Below, piece by piece: positions 33,696-45,600 of a stretch of DNA of 52,203 nt. The notes under the pieces are model-generated. The model searched no databases and had not been told where the DNA came from. It saw only the letters and a program-made list of their open reading frames with translations. Location: contig FN649743.1 in the NCBI GenBank assembly GCA_000310025.1, positions 3,876,906 to 3,929,108 on the forward strand, written 5' to 3'. The position numbers and the translations under genes were made by a program. Source of the DNA: Ectocarpus siliculosus (lineage: Eukaryota > Sar > Phaeophyceae > Ectocarpales > Ectocarpaceae). The first letter of the stretch is position 1. Each line of letters starts with the position of its first letter.

Positions 33696-36600
33696 GCCGC
33701 CTCCCCCCGCGTGCAGAAGAAGCAGAGCCGGCCATCAAAATCATCGCCGCCGCCGCCGTATCGTGGTTCTCCACCGAGTTGGCGTTCTCCTGCGAGGCCC
33801 CCGGCTGTCCGACGGTCCTATCTTCGCCGACCAACGCGGACATGGCAACCACGGCCTCCGTGATGTCATCCAGAGACTGCGAAGACACCACCGGGCCAGC
33901 CTTCCCCGCGCTCAAAGCATCAGCCACTCTCGCCGCAGCACTCGAAGAAGCCACTCCCCCCGCCGCAGGGGCACTAGCAGCGGCAGCTCCGCGAGTGCTG
34001 ACCCGCCGCTTGCTTCCTCCTCGCCCTGCCGACACCGCCGATGATGCAGCGGCAACGGAGGCGGCAACCCCGCGGCGAGTGCTGGCCCGCCGCTTGCTTC
34101 CTGCTCGCCCTGCCGGGGCCGCGTCCTCCACAGAGACGGTACCCGCCGTCGCAGCCGACGCCTCCTCCTCCGCCGCCGCCGATGGCGATGCAACTGGCGC
34201 GGCCGAGGCGTCTTCCCGCACGGCGTCTCCCCCGTCCCCTCGCCCTGCCCCGTCAACGCCGGCCGCGGCCACCGCCTTCTCGGGAGCACCACCGTCCTTC
34301 GCCTCCTGCCCCTCCCCCGGCAGCGGGGAAGTAGAACAAGCGACCCCTCTATCCTTCCTCCCTCTCTCTCCCCGACGTCTCCCTCCCACGCCCCCGTTCC
34401 GAAGCCTGGCGGAGCCCCTCCTCTCGCCGACGCCGCTCCGGCCAGTTCTCTCTGCTCCGAGGGCACCCATCTCAACCGCAGCAGTGCCGACCCTGACATC
34501 GGCAACCGAAGCAGAACGCTCACCTGTATTCGAGCCTTGGGCGGCGTCAACGACAGCCGCCGCGGCCGTACACGCCGCGCCACCTGCGGACGCGTCCTCC
34601 TCCTCCTCCTCCTCCTCCTCCGCAGCACGCTCCAACAGGGTTTGCCCACCGGGGGGAGCTTCCGTCCCAGGGTCATCAGCCGGGGACCCGCCTTCTTTGG
34701 GGGAGCTGCCGTCGTGACAACTCCTGGAAAAAGGGGAGTCGGGTGGACAGGAGAAGCGGCACAACCAAGCAGGTGTGGACGAAAGGAATCTGAGGTTTAG
34801 TGGGCCAGGCACATAGGAAGCCAGCATGACCGGGTGTGAACGGCTACAACTAATTAGGTGCTGGGTCGGGCAGGTGGGAAAACCAGCACAACCGGATGTG
34901 CACGGAATAAATTTTGAGGTACTGTATTGGAGGGAGGCGTGCCTTGGTGGATTCGAGGTTTGTATGATAGTAGCACGGGTTGTGGGTACCGCGGAGGCTG
35001 GATGGCGCTCGCGGGGGAATCACATCAGATGTCAGCGAAACGTTCTCTCTGAAGGCCGCAGAACATGGTGAAGAAAGAAACCAATCGAACGGACATCGCA
35101 TACAAGGAACCGCCCACCACCTTTTTAGGTCTTTGGCTAAACGAGCACGCTGCCGACAGCAGTCAGAGGCCTTCCACAAAACACAACTACTGCAATCCCC
35201 AACACGAAAAACCACGTAAAATATGAGTACCACGAGCCATGACCAGACGATTGGGATAGGTCGAGAGACGGTCGCGTGCGGGGGTGGCGCATGGGAAAAT
35301 CATGAACACCACATTCTTCAAAGAAGCGGAGGGCAAGAAGCCTACTCCCTGAACACTAACAAAATCAGGTGCACATGTGGCCGAAAAAGAGAAGTTTCCC
35401 AAAATTACCTCTGCACAGTTTCCGTGTCCGACTCTTCTGCAGTGTCGGCGTCATTCCCCCGGGGGTGTCCCCCCACCTGCGGCGCCACCTCCATCCCACC
35501 CGTCTCCCCTTCTCCAGCCTCCTCATCCCCGTCCCGCTCGCCGGCGGCCGCGAGATCACGCCCACCGTCATCGCCGCCGCGTGCGGCATCTCGCAGCCCC
35601 GCCCCGTCAACCGCAGCGCCAGCCACACCCGGGCCCGTCCCCGCCGCAACCGTCTCCGCTCCCGCCCCCCGCACGGCGGCATCGGGCGGAGGGCGGCCGA
35701 GGAGCGAAGTCGAAGGGGAAGGCACGGCCTCGAAAAGCCGAATCGCTGGCGCGGTGCTCCCCTCCTCCTCGTCGCACGGTCGGGGTAAGGACACTACTCC
35801 CGCTCCTTGCCCTCCACCCGGCGTTGTGTTGAGAGTGGCAGCCGCTCGGCCGCCCTTCACCCCGGCGTCGCTCCCCCCCCTCCTGCCGCCGACAACCTTC
35901 TCTCCCGTCGCCAACCTCCTGCCGCCGGAGTCGCCCCCCGTGTCGCCGGCGCCAGCGTTACCGTGGGAGGACGATGCTACGCCGCCCGCCCGGTCGACAA
36001 CGCTGCTACCAGGCACCGCTCCCGCCGCCGCGCGCCGGAAGAGGCTGGTCCCTGGGGATGCAAGTCCCGGCAGAGACGCAGCAACGGGAGGGTGGTGCGG
36101 CGCATCGCCGCCGGGGGGGGTTGCGCCGCCAATGCCACCGTTCCCTTGCAGAAGCCCTTGTTGATGCTTGCCGTGACTGCCACCGCTTGCTCGTGACGGC
36201 TCCACGTCACGATCGATGCCGGCGCTGTCGGTACCCACTTTTGGGCACAATTTTCGGTTGGACACGGGCGCGGCCAGCGGCGGCGGCCCTCTGGTGCTCT
36301 TCGCCGATGAGGAAGCCGTGCTACGCCCCATCTCGTACCTTTGATTGGCCGGGGGGGGGAGGGCACATAGCTTCAGTGATGTGTTTGCGAGACAATGCGG
36401 GCCGGCAAAACGTGAGTAGTTTCAGAAAACAGAGAGCAAAAATCACCATTTCTCTGTCAAGAGCGACCCGACGTGCAACAGGGAAAACGAAGACAGCGAC
36501 AGGCACAGCTACAATCTTGCGAACCTCTGATCTCCCGTGAGTTTTTTCGCAGCGAACGGGAAAGAAAGGCGACCAAGCAAGACACAGGAGGTGTTCTCCG

Positions 36601-39600
36601 TGTAATAGGGTAGCCGATCCGGCACATCAACCCAGCCAGCACAACCCCAGAAATCACACAACCTTCAAGGCGGTGCCAACGGCGTGAAAATCACCGCAGT
36701 GCAAAATTCCACCAAACCGGTGACAACAAACCGGAAGCTTCTCTGCACAGGGACAAACCACACCCCTCGACTCCCGTCTGGAGGGTGTAGCCCTTCCTTC
36801 TGTCGCACCTGTAGAAGCCGAACTCAAATCATTAGTCTAATGGTTTGATTTCGGCTTCTATACATCCTAGGTTGCATAAGATAACACACCCTCTGGACCG
36901 ATTTTCAGAGCTCGGAAACTCCACGACGACGAGAGTGACCCGTTTTCGGAAAGCTCTCGACGAGATTGCGCCAATGACGTCGGTTCCGGCGTCGTCGCGG
37001 CGTTGCTGCAGAGTGTACTCGAGCTTTGAAAATCGGCCCAGGGGGTGTGGTATCATACGTCATCCTACCTACGGTACTCGTGTTTTCCGCGCTGCCCTGT
37101 ATACGCAGAGAGGAAACAACAACTTCCTCACCCTTCCCACGTGCCGTTGGGGCTGCTAACGTCCCCCGCCGCTGCCGCCGCCGATGACAATCCCCTCTCG
37201 CCCCCCGCCCCCCGTCCGCCCGAACTCGCGGCGCCCCCGGCGCCTTCAGCAGGCGGGATGCCGGATCCGCCACGAGGAGGGGGCGACGACATCCCCCGCT
37301 CGGAACGTGCGGCGGGATCGGTGCCGTTTCGGGTCCCGCGAGCCCTGGGAGGTCTCCGGGAGGCTCTCGGGGCTGCGCTTTGACACATGACGCACTTTCG
37401 GGCGGCAAGCTGCCAAAAGGGGGGACGGCAACACACATGAACGGGTCGATATTTAGTCTAACCGGTGTGTCGCACCTCGAGACGTCAGTCGACAACAACA
37501 AGGAGCTCGAGAGTTTCCGGGTGTATCAGCCCGGGTCACGCAGGTTGATGGTCACCTAGGAGCTATCCTATCTTACTATCAAGTCATGTCAGCGGATTTT
37601 TCAGACTGGTTTAGTTTTCGTCCCATAAATATTGCGCGTCAATCTACACCTTTCGCTGCCATACAGTATGTGCCTAACGCACCAGCCGGGATCACGCAGA
37701 AGGAATGCAAAATAAAAATGCAAACACAAAAGTTTCCTTGATCTTATTTTGTTCAGTGCGAAAGCAAACAAAACTGCTGACGATAGGATGCGGGTGCTGT
37801 GAGCACGCCCCAGGAACTAAAAAAAAAAAAAAAAACTGGCTCCAGAAAAACAGGAACCAAGCAAAAACTCGCTCGCCATAAAACCTTGCGTAACTGACTG
37901 TACCCTACCTCGTTCAAGAAGGTGCACTTCCCGCAGCTCCAACCGTCCTGCGCCTCGCCCTCCGCTCCCCCTTCTACTGGTTCTTTCGGGTGATCCCCTG
38001 CCCCCTTGCCTGCCCTGCTTCTCCTGCCGCCTTCACCACTACCGCCGCCGCCTCCGGCGGCCGGCCCAGTCCTGGCCCTAGCCTTGGAGACCCTCGAGGT
38101 GCCCGCGCTCAGGTCCGCTGCGTATCCGGAAGCCGGCGTCGTGGTCCCTCTTCCCCCCGCTGCTCCGCCGCTGCCGCGAACCGCGCTCTCGGGCTGCCAT
38201 GATGTCAGTCACCACCAGCATCATCGCGCAACAAAAGCAATCAGATCAGAAACATATAAAATTGCCAGCCGTGACGGGGGGGGGGGGGGGGGGGGCAAGG
38301 TTGCGGGGGGATGCTTTCAACCTAGGAAAGCCAACAAGGTGGATACGCGATGCTAGGAACCTTTGGGCTCAAGACGCCAAGGTTGGAGGAGTGGGCGAGA
38401 AAGACGCTCGGATGCGGCTCAATCGGTAACGAACAGGTATTGCACAAGGATAGAGGGGGGTTTTGAACGCGGGTAAGGTTGTCCGGAACCTCAACCATCG
38501 TTACTCAAACGACCACAGGGAGGTAGGCCGTCGTCTGAATTGGGGGCGACTTTCACCATGTTGAGCAAGGAGGAGAGGAATTGCGACTAAGGCGATGGTC
38601 AATGCGACTGAAAGCTCCGCCCCCACCATTCCTTCGAAAACTTCAGTAACCGTTAAAAGCTTGATTTCTATCTCAAAAACTTACTGTGCAATATGTATTG
38701 AAAATAGCTTTGCATTTTATGGTAACACCGCTTTTTATGGCTCCACAATGTTGCAAGAAAAGTTGCAGACTGCAGACATTTTCTGCAACTTTGCTCGCGA
38801 ACTTTGTCACTAACATTTTTTGTGCACGTTCATTATGGGACGAAGAAAGTTTTGTGCACGAGACTGGCGGAATACGGAGGCATGATCTGTATTTTTTCTT
38901 AGCAACGGCGAGAAGAAGGCACGCGCCTTTCATCTTGCACCGTGAAAGAACCGGTCAAAGCGTGCAGGAGAGGGTAGTTGCAACCTTTTTTCTCCACACT
39001 CACGATACCCCAAGGCATCTAAACTGATACCAGAAAGATGCTGGGTAAAGCAAGCTAGCTCCCCGGGGGCGGCATTGCTGTTGCTGTTGCCTTCTCCTTC
39101 GAAAAGTTATCGCTGGAAAACCAAGCCATGCGCACGCAATCCCTGCGAACTTGAACCAACCGCCCTCTGACGTGGGTACTTTCGGGTCGATCAAAACCTT
39201 TTTCCCGATGTGCAAAATACCCCACGGCACCAAACCTTGCGCATGAAATATGGAGCAGAGAGCTACCTCCCACCTAGCGGCCTTGCTTTTGCTGTTGCTT
39301 TCTCCTTCGGAAAGTTATCGGTGGACAACCAAACCCGTGGCCGTCAAAAACATCGAACTTGAAATAACCGCTCACGGCTGTTGACGGTTGTGCACAGCAA
39401 AAACTTTTATTCCCGGCGCATTCGGCACCTCACGGCCCAAAACCTTGGCATTGCCCAACAGCCCATGGCATCACCTCCTTCCGGATACCATTCATGACGC
39501 ATCTTGTTAAGTTCTCGTCGAGATCTCGGTGATCACAGCCTTCCCACAATTAATGCTGGAGCGGGTCTACGTGTGCGGTAGGGGTAGCAGCTTGACGTGA

Positions 39601-42600
39601 ACCGGTATGATTTCCGCCGTGCAGCTTTTCTCGCCCCTTCCCGACTCGAGAAAAGCTGCAAAACTGTTCGGCCAGATTGCAGCTTTTCGCTCCGGAAAAA
39701 AAATTGCAGGACTCTTCGTGCAACTTTTAGCTCCAATACTGAGCGTACATTAGCAAAGCTGCAAGAAAAGTTGCAGAAATGCAGCTTTTTTTGCAACATT
39801 GTGGAGCCATAAAAAAAAAAAAAAGGTGCAAGATCCAACATCACAAACAACTCGCAGTATCGACCTCCACGTCCCACCGGGCCAACATAGCTTACCTCTC
39901 GCATTGGGTTCTTCGCTGAGCACCCCCGCCTCCTCGTCCCGCTCACAGGGGTCGTGATGCCTCCGGTGCCGCTCCCCCCGACGCCCTTGGGAGCCAAACG
40001 GGGGCTCGGCCCCGGCGACACTCGACTTTGCCGCCTGCCGCCGCCACCGCCGCCACCGGCCCCCGTTTGCGGTCCCCTGATAGAAGAACGCCGCGACAAC
40101 TTCCGGTAACTCCCGCCCGTAGCGGCGTCGGCGGGGCCATCATCGGTCTCCGAATCGTCCGCCTCTGATTGGCTCACGTGCCCGCGGTTGGCGGCCTGGG
40201 ACGGGGGGGACGGGGGGGGGGTACATAGTTGCTAGTGCCCGGTCATACGTAAGGCCCTGGTATCCATATACACGCCGGGGGCTGCGGGAGGAGCGCCTCC
40301 GCTTGCACAGCCGAAAAATAAACATACGGATGGTACCGCGAAAAAATTACGATTTCCGCGTATTCCGTTTGCTTTCTGAAGTCGAGAACAGTAAAAAAAC
40401 AGTTGTCTTGCAGGTTGTGGGTACAGCTCTAGTGGGGGGGTTGCTGTAGCTTGGTTGGCTTGTTGGCAAAATAAATCTGAACCTGTGCCTCCTTTCGTGT
40501 ACACTTGTCGAGCCAGGCTCTACCGTACCAATGCTGCGTGCCAAAACAAGCATACGTACCACCAGATTTCCATAAACTAGGACAAAGCACCGCACTTCAC
40601 AACCACGTAAAGACGACAAAAGGATTCGCGTTCTTCGCCCGAAACCTACACAGATACACACCTTGCTGTCGCAATCCGTTGAGTCCAGCATGGTGCGCTC
40701 CGTCTCGTCGCCATCCGACATCCCGAAGACGTCGCTGGTGTCCCCGGGGGAAGAAACGCCTACACCTGATGCACGCAGCGGGATCATGTGAAAAAGGTTA
40801 ACGAGGGATAGACGATGGCGTCACGCTGTCGTCCACCCCAACGCACCATATCTTGTCGGGTTTTAATCCCGTCCCACAGCAGTATTCCACAAGGTACCGA
40901 ATTCCACCCAACGTTACACTCCCGGCGATACCACCGGTGGGGTCTTCTTCTGTGGGAAGGGCGGTGTCCTATTGTGGGGGGGGGTGTTATCTTCCGTGTA
41001 ATACAAGGTAAAAAGTGATGCTTTCCACTGCAACCCCGTTTCGCCCCTGTACAATCACTTCAGAGACGAACAAACGAGCTCGCTCGCAAAACCCGGCCAA
41101 ATGCTGTGTTGGTTGCTAGTTTAACAGCGAAATGTTTGAAAGGAAAAACCAACAAGCTCGCCCTGCCTACCTGCGCTGTAACCACGGACGGAGCTCAAGA
41201 GGTAGAACTCTACGGGCGTGTGGCAAGGGTGACATACATTCTGGCGTGCGTGACGCCCGAGATACAGTAGTTTCTCGTTCTTGAAGTCTCGATACCCGGA
41301 AAGGCCTCCGATGAGGGAGAGGTACTGTACGCGAAGAGGCTCAATTCCAAAACACACGGTGTAAATTGTAAACACTCCACCCCACCCCTCACCTGCTCTC
41401 GAACTTCTGGCCCTACCTCCACCCCCGCGTCTCGCCCCGTCCAGATACAGTCCAGGCGAAGCCAACACCGGCGCCGAGGCGCGGGCCGGCCCCCCCACCC
41501 TCCCCGCGGAACCGAGCCCCGTGACCAGGAGCCTCCCGTTCTTCTTCGCGGAGCCCCTCCCGAGCAGCCCTCTCCCGCCCACCTTCCAGGAAGAGAACTT
41601 CTCCGACGACCCCGGGGATGCCGGCGAGGCGTCCCCTCCCGCAGCACCGCCTGCTACTGCGTTCTCTTCCTCCGGTGGTGGTGCTGTGGAGGACGATGGC
41701 CGGGGCCCTTGTTGATCGCAACGGCTTTCGTCATGGTCGCCCGCAGGGCATTGTCCACCGCCACCGCTGACGGCGGCACCACACCGCCCGGATCTCCCGG
41801 CCGGACGACCGGCGCTCGTCTCCGCCATCACGGCACGGGCAGCGGTCTCGCTGTCGGTATCCGTGTTGCTGGCATCGTCGTCTGCCACGACCGTGTCGTT
41901 GAGGCCCGTCTCCATCTCCTCGTCGGGGCCTTGATCCGCCAAAACCGTCGATTCCAGGTCGACGCCTACCTCCTCCGTGGGCGCTTCGCCGCCACCACCG
42001 GCGGCCCCGTCCTCCCCGAACCAACCATCATCATCATCATCATCATCATCATCTTCTTCGACCACCTCCTCTTCACCATCGCCGCCGCCACCGGCGCGGA
42101 CGGCCGCCGTCCCCTTGACCGGCGCCGCCGCCGCCGAGGGTTCGGAAGACCGCCGGGAGAAGCGGCCGCTCCCGTACGTATTCCTCGGAGAGGCCAGCGG
42201 CAACGCAGACCGAGATCTCAGGGGGGCGTCTCCAATCTTCCCGCTACGACTCCCCGCACTGCCGCTGCCGCCGCCGCCGCCGCCGCCGTCCCGGACGTAA
42301 GACGGGGCATCCCGTCCCTCTGTGGCAGGAGGGGGCGAGGAGTCGCCGCCGCCGCCGCTGTCGTCGTCGTCGTCGCGTGGCTCGGACCACTTGCTGCGGG
42401 AGGCGGAGGAGGAGGAGGAGGAGGAGGCGTGATTGGAGCGCTTGGAAGAAGCCTCGCGTTTCGCTTTCGCGGCCGCTTCACCCCGGCCGCTGTTGTGGCT
42501 GCTGCTTCTGTCTTCTCCGACCAGGTCGTCGGCCTCCAACCCGAGATCAGGCGGGTCCCTGGTTGTCGAAGCCAAGCCGGGGTTGGGGGAATAGGGTGCG

Positions 42601-45600
42601 GGGTGCCGTGTGTCACAGAGGAGACCTTGGGTCTCAAGTGTTGTCAAAACTTGATACTCATGACAGGTGTTATTGCGTGTTTTTCGTCCTTTTTATTATG
42701 GCGAAAGTCCCCCCATAGGTACGATCGCTAATCCTCCTCCGAACATACCACACGGTTGGCCCGGCACGACAGGCCTCCGTTACGGTCCAGAGCGAACGGA
42801 AGGTAGCGCTAGGACTACAACAAGGGTTGGAGGTTGAAGCAAGAGAGGCGTTCATTCGCCCTGCACGCTTCACAGCCCGCGTAGCCCGGATAATTCTTAC
42901 ACACAGTCTTGCGCATTCCTGGCTTGCCTTCGGCCAACGGGCTACAGCTATGCCTCGCCTCACCCAAGTACCATCCTCCACGTTTTCCTGCTAAAAAAAT
43001 TACTCTCGGTTTGCTTCTACGATCTTGGCCCACGACCCTTACTGCTGCTACCATCGTTTTGTGGCCTCTACCTCTGGGAGCTCGAGAAGCACAAGCCAGT
43101 CTTGTCCACGTCCTGCCACTCGTCGATGGTCGGCTCCAGCGTGGGCTTGCGGCGCGCTGGCTTGCGTCGCGCCTAGTCATGCCAAGACAGCGGGCGCGGG
43201 AAAAAGAAAGAAGCCAAAGAGGGGAACAGGATGTGTAGTCAGAAGTGCAGCGGACGAAAAAGGGTACAGGAACAGACTGGTTCGCACAGCAGGAACGGAA
43301 GAAGCCGCAGCTCAAAAAGCATCAGGTACATCGTTGAACAAAGGGTACAAGCTTTGAACAACGTGTGGTATAGTACAGGCACAGCCAGCCGTCAGTGACG
43401 GAGGGGCCAAGCAGTCAGTCCGAACTCCTCACGGACATCGGCAGCAACTAACACAACTGACTCCCACACTTTGAACAACATACGTGCGGCGCAAATCACC
43501 AATATGTTTTCCGCCGCAAGCATTCACGAACGGCGGGACCCACATGTACAGCGGTGCATACCTTACGCTTCTTCTTGTCCGCGACCACCGCGTACAAGTC
43601 AGGGCTGAACGCGGCAGGATGGTCATGTTCCGCCGCATGCACCCCCCCCTGGTCTCCGAAACCAGACCATGTCACCGCATCGGGCGGTGAGGACAAAAAT
43701 AAAAAAAAAGATAACGGAGGTGGGTGTGAGGAGAAATAACAGGGTTCAAAAAGGCTACCTCAACGTGGCTCGGCTGCCCTGGTACTGACAGGGGAACCAA
43801 TGCGATGGAAGCGTAGGCACTCGTAGATGTAAATACGCTACCGCGAGTTGGTAGCCATTTATCTGGGTCTTGGCCACAAACATGCAATCACCTACTCCGA
43901 ATCAGCGACAAGGTACCGTAATGGATGTCAATCGCCCGCGAGGCCTGTCGCCAGACTGCACAAACAAACGGACTGTTCGCACGTTTGCAGCGGCACGCCC
44001 TACAGCTTCGTGGCGATGAAAAATGTTTCGAAATATGTACAGGTCGGGTGCGAGTCCCACGGATGGTCTGTCGGGTAGATGCATGCATCATGGGCACGAT
44101 TGGACACTCCGCAAACTAGCACTGTTGCCGCTACCACTACTGTTTTGTTGTGGCTATGGATGCTGCTATCCTTGGTATCGCCGACAAGGAGTTGCTCTCC
44201 TTGTTGTCTTCTTCGTTGTTGTTGTTTTTGATGATGTTGTTGCTGCTAATGATATTGTTGGCAACGGGATACTATTGTTGCTGGTGCCGTTGCCACCGAT
44301 GCTGCTGTATTGCTGTACGCGATGAGCTACGTACCTTGTCGCAGACGTGCACCCAGGAAGGAGAGACAAGCGCAACCCCGGCATCAGACGCCTTCTGCGC
44401 GGTGCCTGCGCAGCAAGAATTATATCACGAACCAAATAAGCGCGGGGCGCGGAACACGGGGGAGATGAGCGAGGCGTGGGAACAAAAAAAAAAGGTACAA
44501 GGGTTTCGCCGAGAGAGATGGGTTCACTGATAACGTCATGGACGTGGGGGAGAACGATTGGAGGGGGGGGGGAGGTAATTCTGTTGCTTCAGGTGCCGGG
44601 TTGGGTCTCACTTTGTTGCCGAGTTTCCAAAATTCCCGAGAAACTGGATTCTCGATTGTGGCTTCGAAAAAACAATTGAATGTGGAGACGTGGAGCTGAA
44701 ATACGGTCTGATTACAACGGCCCTTTCGCACGAGGGCGACTAGCAAATATCGCCCATCCGTAGCTTAGTTGAGCGCGGGAAGTAGGCGCCGCCAGTCTTG
44801 TAATCTTCGGACCACAAGCAGCAGGAGCATGGCCTAAGCACATGTCCAGATTACGGGGACCATCTGGCGCATCCGAGGGCAACAAGACTGCGGTTACCAC
44901 TTGACAGCAGCGACAGCTGTCCACACAAGCGTTCTTCTCTATTTAGTTTCCCTAAGGCGACTGGGAAAAAAAAAAGTCTTCCCTCTATCACAGTCTCTCA
45001 TCCTCTCCACATCCCGAGTTTAGCATCTCCATACGTGCCTCAAGCCCAACACGGCGGGAAAAACGCGCCCTCCGACTGAAACAAAACGACTCACCTTCAT
45101 CACCCCCCTGCCATACGAGGTGCGTCAAGGTTTCCATGCTCTTTGGGAGGCGTGCGCGGACGTCGGCCCCCAGAGTCCGGAGCAGCCTCCGGTACTCGTC
45201 CCGCATCGGAGATCGGTCGTCGAGAAAGGCGTCTACGTAGATCACCAAGCCCGTTAGCGGCTGCTCCCACACACGAAGCCGTGTTGTTCGTTTGTCAAGG
45301 TTTTGACCGGCGGGGGGGTAGAGGAGGGGGGGGGTATTGAGAGACAGATGGATTATTGAGAGACAGAGGGAGACCAGAGAGAGACAGACAGGCAGACAGG
45401 GAGACGGACAGACAGACATGACAGGCGAATAGCGAGAAAGACAGACAGAGAGAGAGAGAGAGAGACACGGAGGGATAGGCCCAAATAGGCGCACACATGA
45501 AGCGCAATGGTCTCTGTATCTCTCTCTCTCTCCCTGGAGAAAAGAAAATTCAAACCCCTCTATTCCTCTTGCCACAGCAGTGCGTGTACACCACATACAA

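Noticed and set aside
33314-34717. 467-codon open frame on the plus strand
   Set aside because: It is the antisense shadow of exon 12 of the microcephalin-like gene; the minus frame has the splice sites, phases and biased composition.
41709-42731. 340-codon plus-strand frame
   Set aside because: Antisense to exon 6 of the microcephalin-like gene, where the poly-Asp and Ser/Gly runs make the complementary frames open.
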